Positions 1 to 10,100 are shown, counted from the first letter of the stretch. The stretch is 64,000 nucleotides of DNA from Cellulosimicrobium funkei (GCF_001019615.1 NZ_JNBQ01000003.1:62001-126000), one strand, 5' to 3'. The notes: a model not told the origin generated them from the letters alone. Translations and numbers: made by a program.

Positions 1-381
1 GTGGAGGTACGAGCGGCGGTAGCGCCAGTAGGCCGCCTCGCCGTAGTCGCGGCGGACGACGTCGCGCGGCTTGTCCGTGAAGGCGCCGTAGTGGCGCTCG
101 ACGAGGCGCCACTCGACGGCGAGCGGGGGCGGGCCGGGCAGCGCGTCGGCGACGATCGCGGCCGTCGTCGAGGCGCGCACGAGCGGGGACGTCGTGACGC
201 GGCGCGGAGCCAGCGCGGGCTCGCGCGCGACGGCGTCGGCGAGCAGCCGTGCCGCGCGCCCTGCCTCGGCGACCCCGACGTCGGAGAGCGGCACGTCCAG
301 GAGACCGGTGAACCGGTCGCCCGCGTTGAACGTGCTCTGCCCGTGACGCACGAGCACGAGCGTGCCGGGCGAGGAACCCAC
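1..381 (-). CDS. gpmA: 2,3-bisphosphoglycerate-dependent phosphoglycerate mutase (3' part cut by window edge)
   Basis: Interconverts 3- and 2-phosphoglycerate in cytosolic glycolysis. The visible 127 codons start at a GTG and run off the left edge with no stop. Residues 12-18 contain the histidine-phosphatase signature RHGQSTF, whose His13 would carry the phosphate. The following FTGLLDVPLSDVG and the later ERHYGAF segment are typical of the dPGM/GpmA branch rather than of generic histidine phosphatases. The start lies only 5 bp after the stop of the LuxR-type regulator on the same strand, so the two are probably co-transcribed, although no functional link is obvious. The C-terminal half, including the second catalytic His, is outside the window. 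Assignment to dPGM rather than a broad phosphatase is fairly safe from these motifs. Confidence 0.87.
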   Translation of the reverse strand, partial: MGSSPGTLVLVRHGQSTFNAGDRFTGLLDVPLSDVGVAEAGRAARLLADAVAREPALAPRRVTTSPLVRASTTAAIVADALPGPPPLAVEWRLVERHYGAFTDKPRDVVRRDYGEAAYWRYRRSYLH

Positions 382-386
382 GCGCG

Positions 387-3332
387 TCAGACCTCGAGCA
401 GCCCGCGCTGGTGCGCGAGCGAGACGGCCTCGGCCCGCCCGGACGCGCCGAGCTTGGCCAGGACGTTGGACACGTGCACGCTCACCGTCTTCGCGGAGAT
501 GAACAGGCGCTCGCCGATCTGCCGGTTGGTCAGGCCCTGGGCCACGAGCAGCAGGACCTCCTCCTCACGCTCGGTGAGGACCGCCGTCGTGGACCGGCGG
601 ACCCCGGGCAGGTCGAGCCGGCCGCGGCGCCCGAGCGCGCGCACCGCGTCGGCGAGCGGGGCCGCACCCATCGCCTCGGCCTCCTCGAGCGCCTGCGCCG
701 CCTCGATCTCGGCCGCGTTGCGGTCGCCCGCGCCGAGCAGGGACTGGGCCCAGCGGAAGCGTGAGCGCGCGACCTCGTACCGGTAGCCGTAGTCGAAGAG
801 GCGTGTCGTCTCCTCCCACAGCGCCGGGTCGTCCTCGCCCGTGAGCCGCGAGTGCTCGGCCGCGGCACGCGCGAGCCAGGCGCGACCCTCGGGCCCGAGG
901 CGACCGCCGCGCGGTCGGCCGCGCTCCGCCGTCGTGCGCGCCGCCTCCAGCAGCTCGTCGCCGCGCGCGACGAGCGCCGCGACCTGCCCGGCACCGGCCG
1001 CGCCCTGAAGACGTGCCGCCTCCGCGGCGTCGGCGAGCGCGGCGAGCGCGAGCGCCGAGATCCAGATGCGGCCCAGGAAGTAGTCGCTCCACGTGCGACC
1101 CAGGTGGTCCACGAGCTCGACGGCGAGCGCGACCGCCTCCTCGTCGCGCCCCGCCCACGTCAGGGCGTCGATCGAGCAGCCACCGGAGATGAGCGCGATC
1201 TGCCCGTCCCGGAACCAGTCCCGCCGCAGGGCCGTGCCGCGCGCGAGCGCGTCGGCGTCACCCCGCGCCACGGCCGCGTAGAGCTGCACGCAGGAGAGCT
1301 GCGGGGCCGACCCCTCCGGCATGGTCTCGCCCGTGGTCTCGGTGGGCGTGAGGTCACCGAGCACGTAGCGCACGAGGTCGCGGAACAGGCGCAGCTCCAC
1401 GCCGTACGCGCTCCAGCCGAGCCCGGTCGCGCGCGCCCGGTCGAGGCCGTCGGCCGTCACCCGCAGCGCCTCGTCGATGCGACCCGCGTAGTAGCGGTTC
1501 GCCGCGATGTTGTACCAGCAGCGGAGCTCGGTGAGGATGTCGCCCGCCTCGACGGCGCGCTCCCGGGCCTGGGCGAGCAGCACCGCGGCCCGGTCGTCGT
1601 CCGCGACCTCGAGGATCGCCATCGTGGTGAGCACGTCGGCCTCGACGTCGGGGGCGTCGAGCCGGTGCGCGACGTCCAGGGCCTGCGCGGCGACCTCCGC
1701 GGCGAGCTCGTCGAGGTCGGCGTTCATCGCGGCGCGCGCCCGCATCGCGAGCGTCCACGCGCGGTCGAGCGACGGCGGCTCCTCCGGGAGCACGGCCAGC
1801 GCGGCCTCGGTGTGGGCGAGGGTCTCCTCGACCTCCTCCGTGCCGAGCAGGTAGCGGGACAGCACGTGGCGCAGCGACGCCTGGCGCATCGGGTCGCTCG
1901 CCGTGCCCTCGACGACCTTGCGGGCGAGCGCGACCGCGCGGTCCGGCTCGCCCGCGCGGCTCGCCGCCCCTGCCGCGGCGAGCGCGACGGTGACGCGGTC
2001 CTCGTTCAGGAGGGACGCGGCGTCGGGCACCGCCTGCCACAGCGCGAGCACCTGCTCGAGGTGCCGCAGCTCCTCCGCGGGCGCGAGCACGCGCGCGGCC
2101 TTGCGGGCGGCGGCGCGCGACGCCGTCAGAGCGGCCGGGAGGTCGTGCGCGGCGAGCGCGTGGTGCGCGCGCAGCGCGGGGGAGCCGAGCGCGGGGTCGT
2201 CGTCGAGCGCGGCGAGGTACGCGCGGTGCACGCCCACGCGCTCGCCCGGCAGCAGGTCGGACGCGACCGCCTCGGCGAGCAGCGCGTGACGGAACACGAC
2301 CGTGTCGCGCGCGCCGTCGCCCTCGACCGCGAGGACGTGGTGCGCGATCGCCTCGCGCAGCGCCGCGTCGAACGAGCGCCCGGTGGCCGTCTCGCCGTCG
2401 GCGGCGTCCCGTGCGAGCGCGGCGCGCAGGAGCGGCTCGCTCACCTGCCGCCCGGACACCGACGCGACCCGGACGAGGTGCTGCACGGCCGGGTCGAGCA
2501 CCTCGAGGCGGGCGCGCAGGACGTCCGCGAGGGACCAGGGCAGCTCGTCGTCGAGGCCCGACTCGACGAGCTCCTCGGCGAAGTACGCGTTGCCCTCGGA
2601 GCGCGTCCGGACGGACTCGAACGCGTCGGGCAGCAGGGGAGCGCCCGCGAGCGCGGTGGTGAACTCGCGCAGCTCGCCCTCGGTGAAGGGGGAGAGCTGC
2701 ACGTGCTCGACGCGCGGGTGGCGCAGCAGCTCCGCGAGCACGGGGCGCAGAGGGTGGCGGCGGTGCAGGTCGTCCGCGCGGTAGCTCGCGACGACGAGCA
2801 CGTGCTCCGCCCGCAGGCGCGCGACCACGAAGCGCAGGACGTCGCGGCTCGACGGGTCCGCCCAGTGCAGGTCCTCGACGACGAGCACGAGCGGGGCCTC
2901 GGCCGTCCCCGACGCGGCGAGCGCGGCCGCGACGCTCTCGAAGAGCTGGAGGCGTTCGCCCTGGCTCTGCTCGTCGTCCGCCGGCGTGCCGGCGTCGAGC
3001 AGGCGCGCGAGCGCGGGCCGTGCGGCCACGGTCTCGTCGACCGCGGGGTGCTGGCTGCGCAGCGTCGTCAGCGCCTCGGAGAAGGGGAGGTAGGGGAGGC
3101 CGACCTCGCCCAGGTCGACGCAGTGGCTCCAGACGACGGTCGCGCCGCTCCCGGCGGCCAGCTCGGCCGCGCGCGTGAGGAGGCGGGTCTTGCCGACCCC
3201 GGCGTCGGCGCCCACGAGCACCACCCCGGGCTCGCCCCGGCGCGCGCGCTCGACCGCCGCGGAGAGCGCGTCGAGCTCGGCGGCGCGGGCCACGAAGGGC
3301 GCGCGCGAGGAGGGGCGTGGCACGGCTCCCAT
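387..3332 (-). CDS. Large LuxR-family transcriptional regulator with AAA ATPase domain (LAL type)
   Basis: A 981-residue STAND/LAL-type regulator. The N-terminal ATPase shows a Walker A motif GADAGVGKT at residues 41-49 and a Walker B/DLHWAD segment near residue 140. A long Ala/Leu/Arg-rich helical middle looks like TPR-type sensor repeats. The C-terminus (about 915-980) is a GerE helix-turn-helix starting LTEREEEVLLLVAQG and containing the recognition segment SAKTVSVHVSNVL. Such proteins bind ATP and an inducer, then activate transcription; the ligand cannot be read from sequence. The ATG chosen gives the usual short lead into the ATPase domain, but a GAGG lies immediately before it, so an in-frame GTG a few codons upstream is possible. 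The open frame reaches 3485, and that extension does not look like protein. It lies directly upstream of gpmA. Confidence 0.9.
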   Translation of the reverse strand: MGAVPRPSSRAPFVARAAELDALSAAVERARRGEPGVVLVGADAGVGKTRLLTRAAELAAGSGATVVWSHCVDLGEVGLPYLPFSEALTTLRSQHPAVDETVAARPALARLLDAGTPADDEQSQGERLQLFESVAAALAASGTAEAPLVLVVEDLHWADPSSRDVLRFVVARLRAEHVLVVASYRADDLHRRHPLRPVLAELLRHPRVEHVQLSPFTEGELREFTTALAGAPLLPDAFESVRTRSEGNAYFAEELVESGLDDELPWSLADVLRARLEVLDPAVQHLVRVASVSGRQVSEPLLRAALARDAADGETATGRSFDAALREAIAHHVLAVEGDGARDTVVFRHALLAEAVASDLLPGERVGVHRAYLAALDDDPALGSPALRAHHALAAHDLPAALTASRAAARKAARVLAPAEELRHLEQVLALWQAVPDAASLLNEDRVTVALAAAGAASRAGEPDRAVALARKVVEGTASDPMRQASLRHVLSRYLLGTEEVEETLAHTEAALAVLPEEPPSLDRAWTLAMRARAAMNADLDELAAEVAAQALDVAHRLDAPDVEADVLTTMAILEVADDDRAAVLLAQARERAVEAGDILTELRCWYNIAANRYYAGRIDEALRVTADGLDRARATGLGWSAYGVELRLFRDLVRYVLGDLTPTETTGETMPEGSAPQLSCVQLYAAVARGDADALARGTALRRDWFRDGQIALISGGCSIDALTWAGRDEEAVALAVELVDHLGRTWSDYFLGRIWISALALAALADAAEAARLQGAAGAGQVAALVARGDELLEAARTTAERGRPRGGRLGPEGRAWLARAAAEHSRLTGEDDPALWEETTRLFDYGYRYEVARSRFRWAQSLLGAGDRNAAEIEAAQALEEAEAMGAAPLADAVRALGRRGRLDLPGVRRSTTAVLTEREEEVLLLVAQGLTNRQIGERLFISAKTVSVHVSNVLAKLGASGRAEAVSLAHQRGLLEV

Positions 3333-3442
3333 CCTCGCAGCGTGCACCGACACGTGACCAGCGGATAGACCACGGGAGACCGCGCCGGACACGACGACGC
3401 CGCCGACGAGAGGGTTCTCGTCGACGGCGTCGGGCGGCGCGG

Positions 3443-3586
3443 TCACCGCGCCGGGCGGTCGTGGCGCTGACGGCGTCCCCGCCACCAGTGCAGCAGCGAG
3501 GGCTCGTCGTGCCGGAAGTCGTCACGCAGTCGCTGCGTGCGGTAGGTGAGATCCGCCTCGAAGGTCGGATCGAACTGTGCGCTCAT
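3443..3586 (-). CDS. Small hypothetical protein (47 aa)
   Basis: A short ORF upstream of the LuxR regulator on the same strand. The first 36 residues (MSAQFDPTFEADLTYRTQR and on) have ordinary composition with acidic and aromatic residues, and the C-terminus ends in an Arg-rich tail with the Trp pair of LLHWWRG. A GGGGAC stretch precedes the ATG at a plausible ribosome-binding distance. No membrane segment or Cys pair is seen. I do not recognise a family. The frame extends upstream to 3673 without a stop, but that part is Arg-rich shadow sequence. It could be a small conserved actinobacterial protein or a chance ORF; its position between a divergent promoter region and the regulator favours a real gene only moderately. 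Confidence 0.5.
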   Translation of the reverse strand: MSAQFDPTFEADLTYRTQRLRDDFRHDEPSLLHWWRGRRQRHDRPAR

Positions 3587-3685
3587 GGTCGTCCCCGTCT
3601 CTGCAGGCACCCTGCCTGTCCGACACTCACGTTCGTCCTGAGCACCGGGCCGTCGCATCGGACGACCGCGCACGGTTCGGGGGAG

Positions 3686-3752
3686 GGTGCCTTAGGCGGT
3701 GCCCGCCCGGGACCCTGAGGCGTCTGAGGTGGGTCGTCGCGACTAAGGCACC
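3686..3752. repeat. Inverted repeat in divergent intergenic region
   Basis: Perfect 10-bp arms GGTGCCTTAG (3686-3695) and CTAAGGCACC (3743-3752) are separated by 47 bp between the divergent small ORF and the Eis-like gene. The arms contain rare A/T-rich steps for this genome. They could form a bipartite operator for a looping dimer or a long-loop hairpin; no known box is matched. Confidence 0.5.
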
Positions 3753-3823
3753 CGGACCGCCCGTCGACGCTCGCGCCCGAAATCCGGTGGACGGCATCGA
3801 CCCGTGGGGACTATCACCGGGGC

Positions 3824-5086
3824 ATGACGACCCTCGCGCCCTCCTCGTTCGACGTCCGTCCGCTGAGGCAGGAGGACCGCGACCCGGCCCTGGACGTGGT
3901 GTGGCGGGCCTTCGGGTGGGGGTACCGGCAGGACACCGCCGACGACGTCTTCACCGGCCGGTCGATCGAGGCCGACCGCACGCTCGTCGCCGTCGACGGC
4001 CCGCGCAGCGAGGTCGTCGGGACCGCGAGCGCCTACTCGCTGCGGATGACGATGCCCGGCGGGGGTCTGCTGCCCGTCGCGGGAGTGTGGATGGTGACCG
4101 TCGCCCCGACGCACCGCCGTCGCGGGGTCATGACGGCGATGATGCGCCGCCAGCTCGTCGACCTCGCGGCCGGGGGCGAGGCCGTGGCCGCGCTCTGGGC
4201 GACGGAGGCGGGCGTGTACGGACGCTACGGCTACGGGATCGCGTCGTGGCGCCAGCCCATCGAGGTCGACCTCTCGCGCGCCGCGTTCACGCCGCACGCG
4301 CGGGACCTCGCGGCACGGTCGTCGGCCCGCCTGCACCTGAGGTCCCTGGACGACGCCCTGCCGCACCTGGCCGCCGTCCACGACGACCTGCTGGGCTCGC
4401 GGCCCGGGACGCTCGCGCGCGACGCGGACCGCTGGCATTTCCTCCTCGGTGGTGGCGACGGAAGGGCGCCGGCCGAGATCGTCGTCGCGGTCGGCCCCGA
4501 CGGGCCCACCGGGTACGCGGCGTACCGGGTCCGCGAGGGGAAGCCCGGGCTGGTACCGGCAGGCGTCGTCGCCGTCCAGGAGGTGAGCGCCACGGACCCG
4601 GCCACCCACGCCCAGCTCTGGCGCTACCTGCTCGACCTCGACCTCACGAGCACGCTGACGTGCGAGTCGCGCCCCGTGCCGGACCCGCTGGCCCACCTGC
4701 TCGCCGACCACCGGCGGATGCACGCGCGCCTCGACGAGGCCCTGTGGGTCCGGGTCGTCGACGTCGAGCGCGCGCTGGCCGCGCGTGCCTTCGCCGCGCC
4801 CGTCGACGTCGTCCTCGAGGTCACCGACGACGTGGTCCCCGCCAACGCCGGGCGGTGGCACGTCGTCATCGGCGAGGCGGGCGGCACCGCCGTCGTGCGC
4901 CGGACCGACGCGCGGCCCGACCTCTCGCTGGAAGTCGGCGACCTGGGAGCGGCCCACCTGGGCGCCACGCCGCTGCACGTCCTCGCGCTGGCCGGGCGCG
5001 TCGTCGAGCACACGCCCGGCGCGGTCGCCGCCGCGTCGGCGGCCTGGTCGTGGTCACCGACCGCGCACACCGCGGAGATCTTCTGA
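3824..5086 (+). CDS. GNAT family N-acetyltransferase, Eis-like
   Basis: A 420-residue protein with the architecture of the Eis (enhanced intracellular survival) family: an N-terminal GNAT domain, a second GNAT-like region, and a C-terminal SCP2-like domain. The segment GVWMVTVAPTHRRRGVMTAM is the acetyl-CoA-binding motif A (V-x-P-x-x-R-R-R-G). ATEAGVYGRYGYG is the family hallmark just after it. The C-terminus ends with a short acidic/aromatic tail, where the family places its catalytic carboxylate. Eis proteins acetylate amines including aminoglycosides and peptide lysines; the substrate here is unknown. The gene stands alone, opposite the LuxR regulator. Start chosen at the ATG after the rare A/T-containing promoter region. 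Confidence 0.85.
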   Translation: MTTLAPSSFDVRPLRQEDRDPALDVVWRAFGWGYRQDTADDVFTGRSIEADRTLVAVDGPRSEVVGTASAYSLRMTMPGGGLLPVAGVWMVTVAPTHRRRGVMTAMMRRQLVDLAAGGEAVAALWATEAGVYGRYGYGIASWRQPIEVDLSRAAFTPHARDLAARSSARLHLRSLDDALPHLAAVHDDLLGSRPGTLARDADRWHFLLGGGDGRAPAEIVVAVGPDGPTGYAAYRVREGKPGLVPAGVVAVQEVSATDPATHAQLWRYLLDLDLTSTLTCESRPVPDPLAHLLADHRRMHARLDEALWVRVVDVERALAARAFAAPVDVVLEVTDDVVPANAGRWHVVIGEAGGTAVVRRTDARPDLSLEVGDLGAAHLGATPLHVLALAGRVVEHTPGAVAAASAAWSWSPTAHTAEIF

Positions 5087-5190
5087 GCCGTCCCGTCCGC
5101 CGGACGTGACCGGGGTCACTCCTCCCGTTGCCAACGGCCGGGGCCCGGCGCAGACTGGACGGAGGACCGGACCCGCCTGGGGGTGACCTC

Positions 5191-5883
5191 GTGACCGACA
5201 CCTACGACATGCTGCCGATGCTGGGCCGTGGCAAGCACCGCAACCCGAAGAAGGGTGCGTGCTTCATGGAGCTCGCGTCCTACCTCGCTGGGGAGCGGTG
5301 GAGCGACCATCCACGGTGCACGCACCCGCTGCTCGCGATGCTCGCGCGCGCGGTGAACGACCTCACGGTCGACCCGGAGCGCCCCAAGCTCGCGCCGCTC
5401 ATCCCGTCCGTCATCGGGCTGACGAGCGACGACCCGCACTGGGACGTGCGCATCGCGCTGCGCGCCGCGGTGGCCGCGCTGCCGATCGCCCCGGCGGACC
5501 GGCAGCAGACGCTCGCCGTCGCGATCATCGGGGCGGAGAAGATGCTCGACGTCCTCGACGACCGCCCGGCAGGCACGCTGAGCGCCGAGTCGGCGGACGC
5601 GCTCGCGAGCTGCCCGCGCACGGCGCGCTGGGCGCAGCGGTTCTGCGAGGGTGCACGGCTGCGGCCGAGCCGGTTCGTGCGCGACGCCGCGCCGAGCATC
5701 ATCTCCGCGGCGGTGCAGGGCATCGCCGAGGCGTGCGTGCCGGACCCGGACGAGCGCCTGCGCGCGCTGCTCGCCGCGACGATCGACGACTGCCGGGCCT
5801 GGGACGACGCCGAGCCCGCACCGGCGCTCGACCCCGAGTCGTGGGCCCCCGTCGTGCGGCCCTCCGCCGTCGGGACCCGGTGA
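5191..5883 (+). CDS. Conserved hypothetical protein (230 aa)
   Basis: GTG start preceded by a G-rich stretch about 8 bp upstream. The N-terminus MLPMLGRGKHRNPKKGACF followed by MELASYLAGERWSDHP is strongly protein-like. The rest is helical, soluble and rich in Ala/Asp, with a short Pro-rich end. I recall this arrangement as an actinobacterial family of unknown function, but I cannot assign an activity. The downstream UBP zinc-finger gene starts 7 bp after the stop and the VIT transporter follows, so these three may form an operon. An alternative in-frame upstream start would add an Arg/Gly/Pro-rich leader that does not look coding. Confidence 0.8.
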   Translation: MTDTYDMLPMLGRGKHRNPKKGACFMELASYLAGERWSDHPRCTHPLLAMLARAVNDLTVDPERPKLAPLIPSVIGLTSDDPHWDVRIALRAAVAALPIAPADRQQTLAVAIIGAEKMLDVLDDRPAGTLSAESADALASCPRTARWAQRFCEGARLRPSRFVRDAAPSIISAAVQGIAEACVPDPDERLRALLAATIDDCRAWDDAEPAPALDPESWAPVVRPSAVGTR

Positions 5884-5890
5884 GCCGCCG

Positions 5891-6280
5891 GTGAGCGTCA
5901 CGGGGGACGGGCTCGACGAGAGCCTGGGCGCGCAGCTCTGGGCCGCCGTCGACCCGGCGGTCCCGCCCAGCGGGACGGGCTGCGCCGAGTGCGACGCGGC
6001 CGGCGGGTGGTGGGTCCACCTGCGCCGCTGCGCGACGTGCGGCCACGTGGGGTGCTGCGACACGTCGCCGGCCCAGCACGCGACGGCGCACTTCCAGGAG
6101 ACCGGTCACCGGCTCATGCGCTCGTTCGAGCCCGGCGAGGACTGGTACTGGGACTACGAGACGTCGCAGGTGCTCGACGGCCCGCACCTCGCCGCGCCGC
6201 TCTCGCGCCCGCCGGAGCAGGGCTCGCCCGCACCGGCCGACCGGGTGCCGTCCGACTGGACGTCCCTCATCCACCGCTGA
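5891..6280 (+). CDS. UBP-type zinc finger domain protein
   Basis: A 129-residue protein whose centre matches a UBP-type (ubiquitin-hydrolase-like) zinc finger. Metal ligands are visible in order: CAEC, then CATCGHVGCC, then the His residues of HATAHFQETGH. Actinobacteria carry stand-alone versions without a protease domain; their partner is not known, and since ubiquitin is absent they likely bind another peptide C-terminus. GTG start lies 7 bp after the previous stop. The short N-terminus and Pro-rich C-terminus appear disordered. Domain assignment is confident, biological role is not. Confidence 0.85.
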   Translation: MSVTGDGLDESLGAQLWAAVDPAVPPSGTGCAECDAAGGWWVHLRRCATCGHVGCCDTSPAQHATAHFQETGHRLMRSFEPGEDWYWDYETSQVLDGPHLAAPLSRPPEQGSPAPADRVPSDWTSLIHR

Positions 6281-6329
6281 CCCCTGCCCGCTGCCCTGCC
6301 ATCCGGGTCACCGGCGGAGGGAGGTCGGC

Positions 6330-7013
6330 GTGAGCGCCACGCTCCGGGAGCGCGTGCTCGCGCGGGTGCGCGAGACGTCGTGGGCGATCGACGCGAACGA
6401 CGGCATCATCTCGACCGCGGGTCTGCTCCAGGGCTTCGCCGGCGCCGGCGCGGGCGACCGCCTGCTCCTGTTCGCGGCCGTGGCCGCGCTCATCGCCGGC
6501 GGGCTGAGCGCGGGCGGCGCGAAGTGGGCGGAGGTCGCGGCGGAGCGCGAGGAGCAGCTCCGCATCGCGGCGGACGAGCGCGCCGAGCTCGACGCCGACC
6601 CGCAGGCCGAGCTCGACGAGCTCACCGCGTACTGGGAGGGGCGTGGGCTGTCACCGGAGCTCGCGCGCGAGGTCGCCGTCCAGCTCAGCGAGCGGGACGC
6701 GCTCGGCGCCCAGCTCGACTCCGAGCACGGCCTCGAGGAGATCATGACGCGGTCGGCACCCGCGTACGGCGGGCTCGAGACCGCGCTCGCCTTCATGGTC
6801 GGCGCGGCGATCCCGCTCGCGATCACGTTCCTCGCACCGGTGGCGATCGAGACGAGCGCGATCCTCGTGGCGGTCGTGGTCTCGCTCGCGCTGACGTCGC
6901 TCGTCGCTGCGGGGGTGGGCCGGATCTCGGCCCTCCGGATGCTCGCGCGCACGCTCGTCGTCGGGCTCGGCACCATGGCGGCCAGCTATGTCGCGGGCCT
7001 CGTCTTCTTCTGA
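6330..7013 (+). CDS. VIT1/CCC1 family membrane transporter (Fe/Mn)
   Basis: A 227-residue membrane protein of the VIT/CCC1 type that exports or sequesters ferrous iron or manganese. The first membrane segment carries the family motif in WAIDANDGIIST, which resembles the usual GxNDGxxS. A second helix pair holds the SAGGAKWAEVAAEREE metal-binding and amphipathic region. A cytoplasmic acidic loop with many Glu residues follows (residues about 70-140), then three C-terminal helices. A GGAGGGAGG ribosome-binding site lies a few bases before the GTG start. It follows the zinc-finger gene by 49 bp. Metal specificity cannot be decided from sequence. Confidence 0.87.
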   Translation: MSATLRERVLARVRETSWAIDANDGIISTAGLLQGFAGAGAGDRLLLFAAVAALIAGGLSAGGAKWAEVAAEREEQLRIAADERAELDADPQAELDELTAYWEGRGLSPELAREVAVQLSERDALGAQLDSEHGLEEIMTRSAPAYGGLETALAFMVGAAIPLAITFLAPVAIETSAILVAVVVSLALTSLVAAGVGRISALRMLARTLVVGLGTMAASYVAGLVFF

Positions 7014-7190
7014 CCACCGCCTCCCGACGATGTGGTGTGCTGTTACCTGTTGTTTTTTTCTGGTGGAAGTTGTTTGATTCTGGGGAGACGTCGTGCGGTG
7101 CGCCAAGGAGGGTGACCGCCGGACACGGGTGCCCGGTATGCCGCCGCGTCGGAGCAGTCCCTGGATTCACTCGACGAGGAGGAAGCACGG
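7014..7190 (+). promoter_or_regulatory. AT-rich promoter region of the GH2 gene
   Basis: The 177-bp gap before the GH2 gene contains an A/T-rich island around 7035-7085 with a run of eight T residues, striking against the surrounding GC. It ends in CTCGACGAGGAGGA, a strong ribosome-binding site that is also found almost identically before the SGNH esterase gene. No clear -10/-35 pair or LacI/CebR-type palindrome is seen. Confidence 0.45.
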
Positions 7191-10100
7191 ATGCAGTCCA
7201 TGACAGCGGTAGCACCCCCCCGGGGCAGACCGGCGAGGATGGTCGCGGCGGCGCTGGCCGCCGCGCTCACGGTCCCCCTGGCCGTGGCGACGGCGGTCGG
7301 GGCGACCGCGGCGCCGGCGGCCACGACCACGGACGAGGCGGGCGCGCAGGACGTGGCGGCCCAGGACCTCGCGCTCGACAACGGCCTCAAGGGCGAGTAC
7401 TTCCTGTCCGGCGGCCCCGGCTGGCCGCTCACGGATCTCAAGGCCACGATCCCCGACCAGCGGATCGAGTTCCCCAACCTGGTCCCGACGTTCGCCGACC
7501 TCACCGGCCGTGGCGAGCGCACGTCCGCGCGTTGGACGGGCAAGATCACGCCCGACTTCAGCGAGGCGTACACGTTCTCCGCGATCGGCGACAACGGCTT
7601 CCGGCTGTGGATCGACGACAAGCTCGTCATCGACCACTGGGTCGACGACTGGGACGTCGAGCAGACCTCCGCCCCGGTCCAGCTCCAGGCGGGCCAGGAG
7701 TACTCGTTCCGCATGGAGATGTTCCAGAACACGGGTGGCGCGCACCTCCGGTTGCGGTGGCAGAGCCCCTCGCAGCAACGTGAGATCGTGCCGACCGACG
7801 CGTTCACCTACCCCGACGACTTCGTCGTCTTCCCCGCCCAGGCCGCGCTCGAGAGCGACGGTACGAGCCTCAACGTGACGTTCCAGGGCGCAGCGGGCGG
7901 TGTCGACGAGAGCCTCGTCGACCACCTCAAGGTCCAGGTGGACCAGCTCGCGTGGCCCGTCGCGCAGGTCGCGGCGCAGGGCGACGTCCTGGGCATCACG
8001 CTCGCCGAGCCCGTGGACCGTGCGTCGACCGCCCGCCTGGTCTACGACGGCGAGGGCGACCTCACCGTCGGCGGGGAGAAGGTCGGCTCGCTCAACCTGC
8101 CGGTCACCAACGGGTCCGAGTTCCGGATCCAGACCCCGTGGGCAGACGACTTCGACCCCACCAACCCCCTGCCGGAGTACCCGCGCCCGCAGCTCACGCG
8201 CGACGCGTGGCAGAACCTCAACGGCGTCTGGCAGTTCGAGGCGGCGGAGTCCGACGACGCCGTGCCGAGCGGCCGCGACCTCGACGAGGAGATCGTCGTC
8301 CCGTACGCGGTCGAGTCCGCGCTGTCCGGCATCGAGCGCCGCGAGGACGACATGTTCTACCGCCGCACGTTCGAGGTGCCGCAGGACTGGGCGGTCGGGA
8401 GCGACAACCGGCTGCGCGTCAACTTCGGCGCGGTCGACTACGTCGCCACCGTGTACGTCAACGGCACCGAGGTCGGCACCCACCGCGGCGGGTACGAGTC
8501 GTTCTCCGTGGACGTCACCGACGCGCTCGTCGAGGGCACCGAGCAGGAGCTCGTGGTGCGCGCCGTCGACACGACGGACGGCAGCAACCAGGCCGTCGGC
8601 AAGCAGACGCTCAACCCGGGCGGCATCTTCTACACCCCGACGTCGGGCATCTGGCAGACGGTGTGGATGGAGCCGGTCCCGACCGCGGCGATCGACGCCG
8701 TCGTCACGACGCCCGACGTCGAGGCGGGCGTGCTCGCGGTGACCGCGCAGTCGGCCTCCGCGTCCGACGACGCCGAGGTGACCGCCGTCGTGCGGGACGC
8801 CGAGGGTGCCGAGGTCGGTACCGTCACCGGCGCCGCGAACGAGCTGCTCGCGGTCGAGATCCCGGACGCGCACCTGTGGTCGCCCGAGGACCCGTACCTC
8901 TACGACGTCGACGTCACGCTCACCGACGGCGGCTCTACCGACACGGTGGCCTCCTACGCGGGCATGCGCTCGATCGAGGTCGCCGAGGTGGACGGCGTCC
9001 AGCGCATCCTGCTCAACGGCGAGAAGACGTTCCTCATGTCGACGCTCGACCAGGGCTACTGGCCCGACGGCATCTACACGCCGGCGTCCGACGAGGCCTA
9101 CGTGTTCGACCTCCAGGCCCACAAGGACCTCGGGTTCAACACGGTGCGCAAGCACATCAAGGTCGAGCCGGCCCGCTGGTACTACCACGCCGACACGCTG
9201 GGCCTCATGGTCTGGCAGGACATCCCCAGCGGCTGGTTCAACAACGGCGACACGAACCCGGCGTCCCGCGTCTTCTGGGAGCAGGAGATGAAGGACATCA
9301 TCGACCAGCACCGCTCGGTGCCGTCGATCGTCGGGTGGGTCACCTTCAACGAGGGCTGGGGCGAGTGGAACCTCGCCGACACGGCGCGGATCGGCAACGT
9401 GATCGACGAGTACGACCCGAGCCGCATCCTCAACACGCACTCCGGCTACAACTGCTGCGCGTCCAAGGGTGACTCCAAGACGGGCGACATCATCGACTGG
9501 CACCAGTACACCGGCCCGGCCCTGCCGAAGCCGGACGCCACGCGCGCCGCGATCGACGGCGAGCACGGCGGCTTCTCGATGAGCGTTCCGGGCCACATGT
9601 GGCCGGGCGTGTCCGCCAACCCGTACGGCGGCGTCGCGAACAGCGAGGCGCTGACCGACGCGTACGTGCAGAACACGGAGAAGCTCGTGCGGCCGGCGCA
9701 GTGCTACCTGTCCGGCTCGGTGTACACGGAGATCTCCGACGTCGAGAACGAGCTCAACGGCTTCTGGACGTACGACCGCCGCGTGCTCAAGATGGACGCC
9801 GCGCGCGTCAAGGACGTCAACGAGCGGGTCGTCGCGGCGGCGAAGCAGGGCTCCGCGCCCGTCGACCCGGGCACCCCGGGGCTGACCGGCACGGGCCGCT
9901 GGTCGTTCGACGAGGGCCAGGGCACCACGGCGGCCGACGGCGTGGGCGACCACGCGGCGACGGGCACGGGCACCTGGGTCGCCGGTCACGGCGACCGCGG
10001 GTCCGCGATCAAGCTCAACGGCACGAACCAGTCGTTCACGACCGAGGGGCCCGTCGTCGACACGACCGGCTCGTACACGATCTCGGCGTGGGCGCAGCTC

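Noticed and set aside
852-3368. An 838-codon plus-strand frame opposite the LuxR regulator
   Set aside because: Composition is Arg/Gly/Val-biased without motifs, and the minus strand encodes a complete ATPase-HTH protein.
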